Shown here: positions 52,987-61,634 of the stretch, piece by piece | How the letters are laid out: each line of letters begins with the position of its first letter | Position numbering within the stretch: position 1 is the first letter of the stretch | NCBI GenBank assembly: GCA_044506885.1 | Contig: JBIQKC010000012.1 | Span: 1-64,000 of the forward strand | DNA: 64,000 nt | Direction: 5' to 3' | Source: Croceibacterium_A sp044506885 | Lineage (GTDB): Bacteria; Pseudomonadota; Alphaproteobacteria; Sphingomonadales; Sphingomonadaceae | Position numbers and translations under genes: made by a program | The notes under the pieces: generated by a model | The model's input: the letters and a program-made list of their open reading frames with translations, nothing else | Database searches by the model: none | Told to the model about the DNA's origin: nothing

Positions 52987-53933
52987 CGCTGGGCCTCGAG
53001 GTAAGCCGTCAGCGCCTGCAAATCCTCAGCCGGCAGCGTCGCGTACGCGGGCATGCGGTTGTTCGGCTTGATCGCCTGGCTGTTGGCGATCCAGCCCATC
53101 AGCGTGCCCTCGTTGTTCGGCAGGATGCCCGCGCCGACCGTTTGCCGCGCGCCCATGAATGTCAGATCGGGACCGGCGGTTCCGTTGGCCGCGGTTCCGG
53201 CGATGCGATGGCAGGCGGCGCATCCTGCCGACTGGAACAGCGCGGCGCCGCGCGCCTGGTCCGGCGAAGGAACAGCGCTGGCCAAGCGCGTTCTTGCCAG
53301 CCGCGCCAGCATGAGCCGTTCGAACTCCGCGCGCGGATGGGCGACGACCACGAAGCCCATCAGCGCGTGCGGCCCGCCGCAATATTCGGCGCATTGGCCG
53401 CCATAGACGCCAGGCTCGTCGGCCTGGATGCGCATCAGATTGCGCCGTCCGGGGATCATGTCGAGCTTGCCCGAAAGGCGCGGCACCCAGAAGCTGTGGA
53501 TCACGTCGGCCGATTCCAGCTCCAGCACCACCGGCTCGCCGGCGGGGATGTGCAATTCGTTGGCGTCGTCCAGCATCGTTGCGCCGGCCTGGTCCAGATA
53601 GGCCACGCGCCACCACCACATCTCGCCCGTGATGCGTACCCGCATCTCGCTGCCTTCGATGCGGTCGGAGAGATGGCTGGTAAGCGCCAAACCGTAGAAC
53701 AGCAGTGCGCTCAGCACGACCGCCGGCAAGGCCACGCCGGCCAGCCAGATAACTTTCACGCCGCCCACCCGGGCCCGCGCCCGCTCGCTGCCGAACAGCG
53801 CGATCCAGAGCGCCGCAAGCACCAGCGCCAGCACCCCTGCGGCCATCGCGAGCAGGACCCAAGACAGCGTCGCGATTGGCCCGGCGTAGGGCCCGGCGGG
53901 GTCGAGGATCGGCGGAGGCCAGCCTTCGAACAT
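52983..53933 (-). CDS. coxB: Cytochrome c oxidase subunit II with fused cytochrome c domain
   Basis: A 316-residue protein with two membrane helices near the N-terminus (~22-47 and ~58-83). The CuA domain has H146, C181, C185, H189 and M192 (GGQCAEYCGGPHALM). A C-terminal heme c domain follows with CAACH (238-242) and a Met ligand in NNRMPAY. This is the caa3 type: electrons pass from heme c via CuA to subunit I. The ATG at 53933 directly follows the upstream cytochrome stop. The gene overlaps the subunit I start. Confidence 0.93.
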   Translation of the reverse strand: MFEGWPPPILDPAGPYAGPIATLSWVLLAMAAGVLALVLAALWIALFGSERARARVGGVKVIWLAGVALPAVVLSALLFYGLALTSHLSDRIEGSEMRVRITGEMWWWRVAYLDQAGATMLDDANELHIPAGEPVVLELESADVIHSFWVPRLSGKLDMIPGRRNLMRIQADEPGVYGGQCAEYCGGPHALMGFVVVAHPRAEFERLMLARLARTRLASAVPSPDQARGAALFQSAGCAACHRIAGTAANGTAGPDLTFMGARQTVGAGILPNNEGTLMGWIANSQAIKPNNRMPAYATLPAEDLQALTAYLEAQR

Positions 53934-53934
53934 G

Positions 53935-54318
53935 CTAGCCGCCGATCTCGTAAAGGTACGCGGCAACGTCGCGCGCTTCGCGTTCGGTGAGGGGCATGGC
54001 TGGCATGGCGGTGTCGGGGATGAGCGCGGGCGCATTGCGGACAAACGCCGCGAGCACGTCGGGCCGGTTGGGCAGCCGCCCGGCGATCAGGCCGCGTTGC
54101 TGCACTCCTGCCAGGGCGGGCCCGACCTTGCCCTGCGGCCAGCCGATCCCTTCGATCGTGTGACAGGCGCCGCATCCGACACGCTCGATGGCGAGCTTGC
54201 CGCGTTCCGGGTCGGCGAGCGGCACGGCGGCGCCCTGATCGGGCGGCGGCTTGCACGCCGCGGCCGCCAGCACGAGCGGGAGGAGGGTGCGGATCGATGG
54301 CGGCAAACGGTCCCCCAT
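53935..54318 (-). CDS. Small c-type cytochrome lipoprotein in oxidase operon
   Basis: A 127-residue cytochrome c with a lipobox (LVLAAAAC, C22) and one heme site CGACH (49-53); the likely axial Met is in DTAMPAMPLT. It is probably membrane-tethered on the periplasmic face and feeds electrons to the adjacent caa3-type oxidase. It is the first gene of the oxidase operon, starting at 54318, divergent from another cytochrome gene at 54382. The frame runs far upstream antisense to other genes, and that part is not coding. Confidence 0.82.
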   Translation of the reverse strand: MGDRLPPSIRTLLPLVLAAAACKPPPDQGAAVPLADPERGKLAIERVGCGACHTIEGIGWPQGKVGPALAGVQQRGLIAGRLPNRPDVLAAFVRNAPALIPDTAMPAMPLTEREARDVAAYLYEIGG

Positions 54319-54381
54319 GCAGCGACGACAGGCGCGCCTCTTCGGGAACCGACACCTGCGCGCGCAGGTTCCCGGCAGGAC

Positions 54382-55149
54382 ATGGCGCTCGCCGCTCGCT
54401 ATCCCATCCTCGCCTGCGCACTCGCGCTCGCCGCCTGCGCGCCGGTCAGCACGCAGTCCGCGGACAGCTTCGCGACGAGCGGCGAAATGATCGCGCTGAG
54501 CGGCGCTGGCGCGGGCGCGACATTTGCCTGCGTCGTGTGCCACGGCCTGCGCGGCGAAGGCGACGGCGCTGGCGTCGCGCGTCTCGCGGGCATCGACGCC
54601 GGCTACCTCGAACGGCAGCTGATCGCCTATGCCGACGGGCGGCGGGACGATCCGCAGATGAGCTATATCGCGGGCAAGCTGAAGCCAGCCGAGCGCCGCG
54701 CGGTTGCCGCGTATTATGCCGGGCTGGAACCGCCGCAACCGCTCCGGACCGCCGCCTCGCAAGATGCGGCCGCGCTCATCTATCGTTTCGGGGAACCATC
54801 GCGCGGCCTGCCCTCGTGCGCATCGTGCCATGGCGAACGCGGCGAAGGTATCGGGCCCGCGAACCCACCGCTGGCGGCCCAGCCGGCCGGCTATCTCGCT
54901 GCTCAACTCGACCGTTGGCGCGATTCGAGCCGCAGAAACGATCCGGGCGACGTGATGTTGCGGATCAGCCAGTTGCTCAGTCCGTCCGAAGTCGCGGCTC
55001 TCGCGGCTCATGCGGCCGCTCTTCCTGGGGGTCATCCCAGTCCGGCACTTCCGGCAGCATTCCACGCAGCACGTCGTGACGATCCCAGAAGTGATGCTTC
55101 AGGGCCGCCCCTGCATGTGCCGGAATCAGCACGAGCAGCAGCACGATAA
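54382..55149 (+). CDS. Diheme cytochrome c lipoprotein (c4-like)
   Basis: A 255-residue protein with a lipobox (ALALAACAP, C19) and two heme sites, CVVCHG (50-55) and CASCHG in the second half. Each is followed by GEG/GERGEG segments, as in cytochrome c4. The recognisable cytochrome fold ends at about LAAHAAALPGG, near 55035. The remaining ~35 residues (to 55149) read through the 3' end of the convergent b-type cytochrome gene, a 173-bp antisense overlap. That tail is low in character and may be an accidental extension. It should shuttle electrons in the periplasm. Confidence 0.75.
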   Translation: MALAARYPILACALALAACAPVSTQSADSFATSGEMIALSGAGAGATFACVVCHGLRGEGDGAGVARLAGIDAGYLERQLIAYADGRRDDPQMSYIAGKLKPAERRAVAAYYAGLEPPQPLRTAASQDAAALIYRFGEPSRGLPSCASCHGERGEGIGPANPPLAAQPAGYLAAQLDRWRDSSRRNDPGDVMLRISQLLSPSEVAALAAHAAALPGGHPSPALPAAFHAARRDDPRSDASGPPLHVPESARAAAR

Positions 55150-55636
55150 GCCAGTGATGGACGCGTTCCGCCGCGCCCAGCACGGCGTAGCGTGTTTCCA
55201 GGTCCAGATTGTCGAGTGGGACTTGCGGCCAGGGCAGCAGGCCGCCGACGAACAAAGGGCCTGGCGGGGCAAGCGCCGACCACATGATCCAGCCACTGAC
55301 CGGGAGAGCGACGAAGCAGAGATAGAACAGGGCATGCGTGATCCGCGCGAGCGTCGTCTGCCACCCGAGCCGGTCGGCGTCATTGACGGGGCCGGGAATC
55401 ACGATCCGCCAAGCGGCCCGGAAGAAGGTGAGCACCAGGATCGCGAGGCCGATGGCGGCATGGACTTCATAGGCACGAAGCTTGTCGCCGCCCGGCATCA
55501 GGAAGTCGGCATAGTACCCCCAGCCGAGCTGGAACAGCACCAGCGCGGCCATCACCCAGTGGAACGCGATGCCGACCGGCGAATAGCGATCTTCTTCCGT
55601 GTGGCGGGCGGCCCAGGCTCTCAGCGCCTCGAACAT
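54977..55636 (-). CDS. Cytochrome b561-like membrane protein
   Basis: A 219-residue protein with four membrane helices and conserved His residues (GIAFHWVMAALVLFQ, YEVHAAIGLAILVLTFFR, ITHALFYLCFVALPVSG, VHHWLIVLLLVLIPAHAG) that can bind two b hemes. The type is found as an electron carrier between dehydrogenases and periplasmic cytochromes. Its ATG overlaps the CtaG-like stop. The charged C-terminal tail (DDPQEERPHEPREPR) lies in the part overlapped by the diheme cytochrome gene. It probably links quinol or dehydrogenase electrons to the cytochrome c pool. Confidence 0.85.
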   Translation of the reverse strand: MFEALRAWAARHTEEDRYSPVGIAFHWVMAALVLFQLGWGYYADFLMPGGDKLRAYEVHAAIGLAILVLTFFRAAWRIVIPGPVNDADRLGWQTTLARITHALFYLCFVALPVSGWIMWSALAPPGPLFVGGLLPWPQVPLDNLDLETRYAVLGAAERVHHWLIVLLLVLIPAHAGAALKHHFWDRHDVLRGMLPEVPDWDDPQEERPHEPREPRLRTD

Positions 55637-56388
55637 CAGGCCGGCGTCCGGCTTTCCTCACCGAGCCAGCGCCCCACAATCAACAGCGCGGCGAAGAGAT
55701 ACAACGCCGCGGCCGGAGCCCACATCACGAGCCCGCCGAGCTGCTGGTCCTCCAGCGGTGTGTATCCCCAGGCCGCGGTCGACAGGAAATGTGGCGCGTA
55801 GAGCGCAGTCGAGGCGAAGGTCAGGATTGCGCCGAGCAGGCCCATCTGCACCGTGTTGGCCAACAGGGCCGCCACGGCCGCCGGCGCGGTGGACTGGCGC
55901 ACCGCGCTCCAGAATGCGATCGCCGACGCCAGCAGGCTCGCCTGCATCAGCCAGTATATCGGGTCATGCGAGAGCGCCGTGGCATAGAGGGCGGGAACGT
56001 GCCAGGCCCACAGCACCGCCGCGCCGATCCCGGTCCATACGGCGATCGGCAGCTTTCGCCACAGGCTCCGTTCCGGAAGCGACCAGGCCAGCAGCGGCGC
56101 GGCCACCGCCACGAGCAGCGCATGATGCACGGTGCGCGCGGCGAACAGGGCCGAGGTCATGGCGCAAAGCGGCGACACGAACAGCACGGCAAGCGCCGCC
56201 ATGCCGCCGAGAAACGACGCGAGAGGGGCCTGTCCTCGCCGATAGATCGTCAGATGCCAGGCCAGAGCGGCGCCGGCCAGCACCGCCAGCAGCAAGGGAT
56301 CCAAGTTCCATCGCGCCAGCAAATCGCCTGGAGAAGGCGCCGCCCCGCAATAGGGCGCCCACACCGGGTCGATCCGGTCCCCTCCCAT
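55636..56388 (-). CDS. CtaG-like (caa3-type) cytochrome oxidase assembly protein
   Basis: A 250-residue polytopic membrane protein with about seven helices. Motifs of the COG3336 family include ARTVHHALLVAVAAPLLAWS, VLWAWHVPALYATAL and THFLS-like ALYAPHFLSTAAWG, followed by TPLEDQQLGGLVMWAPA. Members help assemble the CuB centre of caa3/ba3-type oxidases. It fits the fused oxidase encoded 3 kb away. It lies 3 bp after the PQQ-dehydrogenase stop and overlaps the cytochrome b start. It is unrelated in sequence to the Cox11-type protein also called CtaG. Confidence 0.87.
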   Translation of the reverse strand: MGGDRIDPVWAPYCGAAPSPGDLLARWNLDPLLLAVLAGAALAWHLTIYRRGQAPLASFLGGMAALAVLFVSPLCAMTSALFAARTVHHALLVAVAAPLLAWSLPERSLWRKLPIAVWTGIGAAVLWAWHVPALYATALSHDPIYWLMQASLLASAIAFWSAVRQSTAPAAVAALLANTVQMGLLGAILTFASTALYAPHFLSTAAWGYTPLEDQQLGGLVMWAPAAALYLFAALLIVGRWLGEESRTPA

Positions 56389-56391
56389 CGC

Positions 56392-57717
56392 TCAGCCGCT
56401 AGCGGACGGCGTGGGAGGTGGGCCGTTTCGCGCGATCGGCGCTACGCGCCAGACAGTGTTCGAAAGGTCGTCCGCGACCAGCAGCGCGCCGCTGACCGGA
56501 TCGAGCGCGACGCCCACGGGGCGGCCCCGCGCCTTGCCGTCCTTGAGGAAGCCGGTCACGAAATCCTGCGGTTCTCCGACCGGGCGTCCACCCGCGAACG
56601 GTATCCACACGACCTTGTAGCCGGCCAGGCTCTGCCGGTTCCAGCTTCCGTGCATGCCGACGAAAGCGCCATTGGCAAAGCCTGGCGACAATCCCTGCCC
56701 GGTGGTGAAGGCAAGGCCCAACGGCGCGACATGCGAACCGACGGCGTAGTCGGGGGCAATGGCCGTGCGTACGAGCTCGGGCTTTTGCGGCCGGACGCGC
56801 GGATCCACGTTGCTGCCCCAGTAGCTGTAGGGCCAGCCGTAGAAGCCGCCTTCGCGGACGGAGGTGATGTAGTCCGGGACCAGTTCGGGGCCCAGCTCGT
56901 CGCGCTCGTTCACGGCCGCCCACAGCGCGCCCGTTTCCGGATGGAAGGCGAGCGCGGTGGGATTGCGCAGCCCGGTCGCATAGGGCCGGTGGGCTCCGGT
57001 CTCGCGATCGATCTCCCACACCATGGCGCGATCGATCTCGGCCTCCATGCCGCGCTCGGTGATGTTGCTGTTGGAGCCGATGCCGACATAGAGCATCGAA
57101 CCGTCGGGGCTTGCCGTCAGCGCCTTGGTCCAGTGGTGATTGAGCTCCGACGGCAGTCTGGTCACTTCGCGGCCGGATGCCGTAATTCGGGTCTGCCCTT
57201 CCTCGTAGGGAAACTCGAGCAGGGCGTCCTGGTTGGCGACGTAGAGCCGGCTATCGACGAGCGCCAGGCCATAGGGTGCGTCCAGCCCCTCGATCAGGAC
57301 CGAGCGCACCTCGGCTACGCCGTCCCGGTCGACATCGCGCAGCAGCGTGATGCGGTCGCCGCCCTCCACCTTGGTCTTGCCCCGCGCCTTGATGATCCCG
57401 GCGATGACGTCTTTGGGCCGGATCGCCGGCGCACCTCCGCCCGAACCTTCGGCCACCAGAACGTCGCCGTTCGGCAGCACGAGAATCTGGCGCGGTATGG
57501 CGAGATCGGTCGCGAGCGCCGTGATCGTGAAACCTTCGGGTACGGCCGGCGTCTCGCCGTCCCATTCGGCGGGGCTCGCGATGTTCATCGGCGGCAAGAG
57601 CGTTTCGCCAGGCTTCGGCAGTTCGGGTTGGGGACCGGTCTGATCGAACCCGGTCTCTGCGTCGCCGCAAGCCGCCAGAGCGCCGGCAAGCAGCGCGACG
57701 GTCAAACACCGGATCAT
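56392..57717 (-). CDS. PQQ-type sugar (sorbosone-like) dehydrogenase, lipoprotein
   Basis: A 441-residue beta-propeller protein with a lipobox (LLAGALAACG, C17). It carries family segments GLDAPYGLALVDSRLYVANQ, LNHHWTKALTASPDGSMLYVGIGSNSNI, TGLRNPTALAFHPETGALWAAVNERDELG, YGWPYSYWG, GSHVAPLGLAF and MHGSWNR. It resembles soluble glucose/sorbosone dehydrogenases (PF07995-like) and should oxidise an aldose or aldehyde in the periplasm using PQQ. The start at 57717 has GGAGG 7 nt upstream. Its operon with a b-type cytochrome suggests its electrons go to the cytochrome c/oxidase chain. Confidence 0.87.
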   Translation of the reverse strand: MIRCLTVALLAGALAACGDAETGFDQTGPQPELPKPGETLLPPMNIASPAEWDGETPAVPEGFTITALATDLAIPRQILVLPNGDVLVAEGSGGGAPAIRPKDVIAGIIKARGKTKVEGGDRITLLRDVDRDGVAEVRSVLIEGLDAPYGLALVDSRLYVANQDALLEFPYEEGQTRITASGREVTRLPSELNHHWTKALTASPDGSMLYVGIGSNSNITERGMEAEIDRAMVWEIDRETGAHRPYATGLRNPTALAFHPETGALWAAVNERDELGPELVPDYITSVREGGFYGWPYSYWGSNVDPRVRPQKPELVRTAIAPDYAVGSHVAPLGLAFTTGQGLSPGFANGAFVGMHGSWNRQSLAGYKVVWIPFAGGRPVGEPQDFVTGFLKDGKARGRPVGVALDPVSGALLVADDLSNTVWRVAPIARNGPPPTPSASG

Positions 57718-58151
57718 CGGACCGCCTCCCGCACATGGCCGCCTGAATATCCGATCCATCCTGCGCCCAGCGCGGCGAGCGTGCTGACGATCGACAGAAC
57801 CAGGCCGGTTGCTCCGACCGAACTCCACGCGTCGCGGCTGTGCTGAAACGCATTGACGAGGCCCGCCAGCCACATGATCGCGACCGCCAGCAGGTAAAGC
57901 GTCGCGCGTCCGCGAAATCCGGATGCGCGGCCCTGGAAGACCTGCACGAGCGACCACACCAGCACTACGCTGCCGAACAGGAGCGCGCCGGCGATCAGCC
58001 ACGCGGAGAAATGGCTCCATTGGACCACTGCGGTATTGAGGTAGGTGATGTCCGAAATCAACGCGCTGGAAAACAGCGCCACCGGAAAGGCCAGCAGCAT
58101 TGCGTGCAACGGGTGCAAAAACCGCGCGGAATGTATAATTCGTTCAGGCAA
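57714..58151 (-). CDS. DUF2231-type membrane protein
   Basis: A 145-residue membrane protein with four helices. The N-terminal RFLHPLHAMLLAFPVALFSSALISDITYL is the conserved HPxHPxxxxFPxA signature of DUF2231. It begins with a TTG at 58151; the conserved HPLH part lies 13-16 residues in, so a later start would remove it. It overlaps the PQQ-dehydrogenase start by 4 bp and is the first gene of that respiratory operon. Its function is unknown; relatives occur with redox proteins. Confidence 0.75.
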   Translation of the reverse strand: MPERIIHSARFLHPLHAMLLAFPVALFSSALISDITYLNTAVVQWSHFSAWLIAGALLFGSVVLVWSLVQVFQGRASGFRGRATLYLLAVAIMWLAGLVNAFQHSRDAWSSVGATGLVLSIVSTLAALGAGWIGYSGGHVREAVR

Positions 58152-58267
58152 TCAGGCGTCCCTTGGCGGCGCTTCCCCGGTGGGTCGTATAGGGACAATC
58201 TCTCAGACGCGGTTTTTCTCCCGATTGCCTGCTTGTCGACCTGTAGATTGCGCCGCGGGTCGCCGCG

Positions 58268-59749
58268 TCAGCCGGCGCACAAGTGGTCGAGGAAGTCCTG
58301 GTGGACCGGCATGCCGGCCACCGTCTTGTCGATATTGGCCTTCAGGCTGGCGAGCGCGTCGCGCAGCTGGGCGTCGGGGATCTGTCGGGCGATCCTGTGC
58401 CAGCTGCGTGGGCGCAGGCGTTGGCCGAGCATGACCTGGACCCAGGAATCGACCCGGAACAACTCGTCCTGTCCCTGCCAGGCGTGGGCGCTTTCAGCGA
58501 ACAGCGCGATCCGTTCGGCGAGCGAAGCCGGAACGCTCATGTTGCGGCAATAGCGCCAGAACTCCGAATCCTCGCGCTCGGTCAGGTGGTAGTGAAGAAT
58601 GATAAAATCGCGCACGTTGTGCAGTTCCGTGGCGGCGCGCTGATTGAAGCGCTCGATGGCGGCGGGGCTGAAACCATCGAACGGGAAGCTCTGCATCAGG
58701 CGAGTTACGTTGGCCTGGATCAGGTGGATGCTGGTCGATTCGAGCGGCTCGATAAAGCTGCTCGACAGCCCCAGCGCGACGACGTTCTTTTCCCATGACC
58801 GCCGCCGCGCCCCGGCCTTGAAGCGGATCCGGCCCGGCTGGAACAGCACTTCGCCTTCCAGGCTCGCCTGCGCGGCGGTTTGGGCCTCGTCGTCGGACAT
58901 GAAGGCGCTCGAATAGACATAGCCGTTGCCGACGCGATGCTGGAGCGGGATGCGCCACTGCCAGCCCGCCGCGTGCGCGATGGCGCGGGTGTAGGGCACG
59001 GCGGGGCCGACGCTGCGCGTCTGCGCGGGATAGGCGGTGTCGGTCGGCAGCCAGTGCGACCAGTCCTCGAACTCCATCCCAAGCGCGCCGCCGAGCAGAA
59101 CGGAGCGGAAGCCGGTGCAATCGACGAACAGGTCGCCCTCGATCCGCTCCCCCGATGCGAGCACCAGCGCTTCCACGAACCCCGTCTCGCCATTTTGCTC
59201 GACTCGTTCGATCCTTCCTTCGATGCGGCGCACGCCCGCGGCTTCGCTCCGGCGGCGCAGGAACCGGGCATAGAGCGAAGCGTCAAGATGATAGGCCCGA
59301 TTGAGCTTCGCCTGGGGATCGCTGGAGAAACGATTGGCGAGGGCCGCCTGATACTCCACGCAATAGCCGCCGATGTCGCCCGCAAGCCCGCGTTCGTTCG
59401 CGTCGAGCCAGTAATGGTGGAAATCGGCCATCCACGTGGAATTGCCGAGCACGCCGAAGCTGTGGAGATAACGGTCGCCTTCACGCGCCCAGTTCTCGAA
59501 CGCTATGCCGAGCTTGAAGGCGGCCTTGTTGTCGCACAGGAACTCGCGCTCCTCGATGCCGATCAGGTTGTGGAATGTGTGCGCGGTGGGGACGGTGGAT
59601 TCGCCCACGCCGATGGTTCCGATCTGCTCGGATTCGACCAGCGTGATTTCGACGAGCGTGCCGAGTTGGCTGCCCAGCGCGGCGGCCGCGACCCAGCCCG
59701 CGGTGCCGCCGCCCGCGATCACCACGCGTTTTACCGCTGCTTCGGCCAA
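58268..59749 (-). CDS. Flavin-dependent tryptophan-halogenase-family protein
   Basis: A 493-residue protein of the PrnA/RebH family (PF04820). It has the FAD motif VVIAGGGTAGWVAAAAL (~10-26), GESTVPT, the halogenase lysine K79 (AAFKLG), GWQWRIPL (the WxWxIP motif) and SSFIEPLEST with the conserved Glu. All residues needed for FADH2-dependent halogenation seem present. It is the last gene of a cluster with cupin, SapC and TonB receptor genes, a recurring set in sphingomonads and Caulobacter. The native substrate of such members is generally unknown. No dedicated flavin reductase is adjacent. Confidence 0.9.
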   Translation of the reverse strand: MAEAAVKRVVIAGGGTAGWVAAAALGSQLGTLVEITLVESEQIGTIGVGESTVPTAHTFHNLIGIEEREFLCDNKAAFKLGIAFENWAREGDRYLHSFGVLGNSTWMADFHHYWLDANERGLAGDIGGYCVEYQAALANRFSSDPQAKLNRAYHLDASLYARFLRRRSEAAGVRRIEGRIERVEQNGETGFVEALVLASGERIEGDLFVDCTGFRSVLLGGALGMEFEDWSHWLPTDTAYPAQTRSVGPAVPYTRAIAHAAGWQWRIPLQHRVGNGYVYSSAFMSDDEAQTAAQASLEGEVLFQPGRIRFKAGARRRSWEKNVVALGLSSSFIEPLESTSIHLIQANVTRLMQSFPFDGFSPAAIERFNQRAATELHNVRDFIILHYHLTEREDSEFWRYCRNMSVPASLAERIALFAESAHAWQGQDELFRVDSWVQVMLGQRLRPRSWHRIARQIPDAQLRDALASLKANIDKTVAGMPVHQDFLDHLCAG

Positions 59750-59765
59750 TTCGCTTTCCCCCTTC

Positions 59766-60797
59766 CTATCTGTTGAGCCGGTTCAGCAACTGCGCGCGCA
59801 ACCGCCGCGCCCCGGCTTCGTCGAGCGGTGCGAGCGCGCCTTGCGCATGATCCGGCAGATGTCGGGCGGCGTGCTCCGGTTTGCCAAATACGTAGAAATC
59901 GAACAGCGCCCGCCATGCGCGCTTCTCGCTCTCCGGCCGGTCGCGCAAGCTGATCAGCGCGTGCAGCAGGGTGTTCTGCGGCGTGTCCATCCATGCGGGA
60001 ACGGGGTTCCACCAGTAGTTGATCATGACGTTGAAGGCATCGAGCGCTTCGACCTCGTGCCACCACAGCGCGGGGTAGAACAGCACGTCGCCCGGCTCCA
60101 GATCGGCCACCCGCGCCGCCGCCATAGCGTCCGCGAAGCGGGGGTAACGGTCGAGATCGGGTGCGCGAAGATCGACCATCGTCACCACCTGACCGGCCGG
60201 CGTCGGTTCGAGCGGACCGGGGTAGAGATTGGCGATCTGCTCCGGCGGGAAAAGCATGAAGCGTCGCCGGCCGACCATGCAGCAGGCGAGATTGTTGGAC
60301 ATGTCGTAGTGCGCGGGGGCGATGGTGCGGTTGCCGATCCAGATGCTTGCCAGCGGCGGCTTCGCCGTGAATGTCGGGTGATCGAGCACGAGATCGTTTT
60401 CATCGCGCAGGCCCGGCAGATGCAGATCGAGATCGATTGAGCCGACATAGTACGAAGGCGCTTCTTCGCCGTCGGAATGGGCGAGGATGGTGTCGAGGAA
60501 TTGCCCGAGAGCGACCCGCCGGGCGCTGAAGTTCAGTCCGGTGAGATCGGCGCTGTAGTGGAACCGGCCGCCGATTTCCGGCGGTCCGGTGAAAGCCGCG
60601 ACAGGCCGATCACCGGCGAAACGCTTGAGGTAGTCCACCGTCCGTGCAGGTCCGAGGCGGCCCTGCGCCACCAGCGGCCAATCCTTCGCCAGCCCTTCGA
60701 GTACCACCGGCTCCCCGGCCGCAAGCAGCGCATCATAGGGCGCCGCGTCCGGATCGACGCCGCTGAGGCGGTCCACGGGGGTTGGCGCGGCAGTCAT
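59766..60797 (-). CDS. Cupin_8 / JmjC-like domain protein
   Basis: A 343-residue protein with a JmjC-like cupin fold: IAPAHYDMSNNLACCMVGRRRFMLFPPEQI contains an HxD metal pair (HYD), and the second His is in FYPALWWHEVEAL. This is the Fe(II)/2-oxoglutarate oxygenase pattern. The family is often found between SapC and tryptophan halogenase genes near TonB receptors. It might hydroxylate a protein or a small molecule. The ATG overlaps the SapC stop (ATGA), and the stop is 16 bp before the halogenase start. Confidence 0.88.
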   Translation of the reverse strand: MTAAPTPVDRLSGVDPDAAPYDALLAAGEPVVLEGLAKDWPLVAQGRLGPARTVDYLKRFAGDRPVAAFTGPPEIGGRFHYSADLTGLNFSARRVALGQFLDTILAHSDGEEAPSYYVGSIDLDLHLPGLRDENDLVLDHPTFTAKPPLASIWIGNRTIAPAHYDMSNNLACCMVGRRRFMLFPPEQIANLYPGPLEPTPAGQVVTMVDLRAPDLDRYPRFADAMAAARVADLEPGDVLFYPALWWHEVEALDAFNVMINYWWNPVPAWMDTPQNTLLHALISLRDRPESEKRAWRALFDFYVFGKPEHAARHLPDHAQGALAPLDEAGARRLRAQLLNRLNR

Positions 60798-61495
60798 CCG
60801 TCCCGCCGCGCGCGTTTGAGATCGGCGAGACGTTGCACATTGCCGAGCGAGGCGGCGGCGAGGAAGGCGGATTGCAGGAAGCCCCCTTCGTGCAGGGTGG
60901 CCAGTTCATCGGCCGACAGCGCGCACAGCCGCTCGCGGTCGATCACCAGGACATCCGATATTCCGTAAGCTTCGCCGTCATCGATCCGTATTTCGAGATT
61001 GACCGGGCGGAGCAACCGGGCGGCATCGAGCGCGGCAACCAACGGATCGAGCAGATGATGGCCGAGGTAGATAGCTCGCAACACGTCGGTCATGCGCAGC
61101 AGGAAGGGGGAGTTTCCTCCGTGCGGCAGGAACAGCGGCTCGCCTTCGGTACGCGACACGCGAGGGTGGTCCAAATCGATGCGGATCATCGGTTCGCCTT
61201 CGGCGCTGTCGGGCGCGGCGATCGTGAAGGGACCGCGCTCGATCAGCGCGGGAACATGGCGGGCGGTCCATTCGCCGCCGTTGCCGAGGAACAGGTTCTC
61301 GCCGCTTGCAAGGCCGAATAGCGCGATCGGGCGCAGGGCGCCCTCGGCATCCTTGCGGAACACGATCGGATAGTCGCGTTGCAGGGCCTCGAACTCGTTC
61401 GGGAATACCATGACCTGGTTGACGCAGCTCTCTTCGCCCAGGGGAAGGACGCGCAAGTCGTGGTGATCGACATTGTTGAGCAAGACGTGAGTCAT
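60794..61495 (-). CDS. SapC-family protein
   Basis: A 233-residue SapC-like protein (PF07277). It has the family-style start ...HHDLRVLPLGEESCVNQVMVFPNEFEALQRDYPIVFRKD and the segments IALFGLASGENLFLGNGGEW and FLPHGGNSPFLLRMTDVLRAIYLGH. It begins at 61495 after the intergenic terminator that follows the TonB receptor. Its molecular function is not established. In this order of sapC, cupin_8 and halogenase it is a marker of TonB receptor loci in sphingomonads. There is no signal peptide, so it is probably cytoplasmic. Confidence 0.87.
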   Translation of the reverse strand: MTHVLLNNVDHHDLRVLPLGEESCVNQVMVFPNEFEALQRDYPIVFRKDAEGALRPIALFGLASGENLFLGNGGEWTARHVPALIERGPFTIAAPDSAEGEPMIRIDLDHPRVSRTEGEPLFLPHGGNSPFLLRMTDVLRAIYLGHHLLDPLVAALDAARLLRPVNLEIRIDDGEAYGISDVLVIDRERLCALSADELATLHEGGFLQSAFLAAASLGNVQRLADLKRARRDG

Positions 61496-61576
61496 GGCTG
61501 CCGGGGCCGGGCGCCCGCATCCTCCTCCATTTTGCGGCAAGCTATGGGATGCCGCATCCGGGCTCAATGCCCGAAG

Positions 61577-61604
61577 AAAAAAGGCCGCTGCGTACAGCGG
61601 CCTT
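61577..61604 (-). terminator. Intrinsic terminator between TonB receptor and sapC-type gene
   Basis: AAGGCCGCTG (61581-61590) and CAGCGGCCTT (61595-61604) form a perfect 10-bp stem with a CGTA loop. On the minus strand it is followed by six T residues (61582-61577). It lies ~30 bp after the TonB receptor stop and ~80 bp before the SapC start. It probably keeps receptor expression high and the downstream genes low, unless they have their own promoter. Confidence 0.85.
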
Positions 61605-61634
61605 TTCTCCCTCATATCATGGCTGTTCCGTCGA

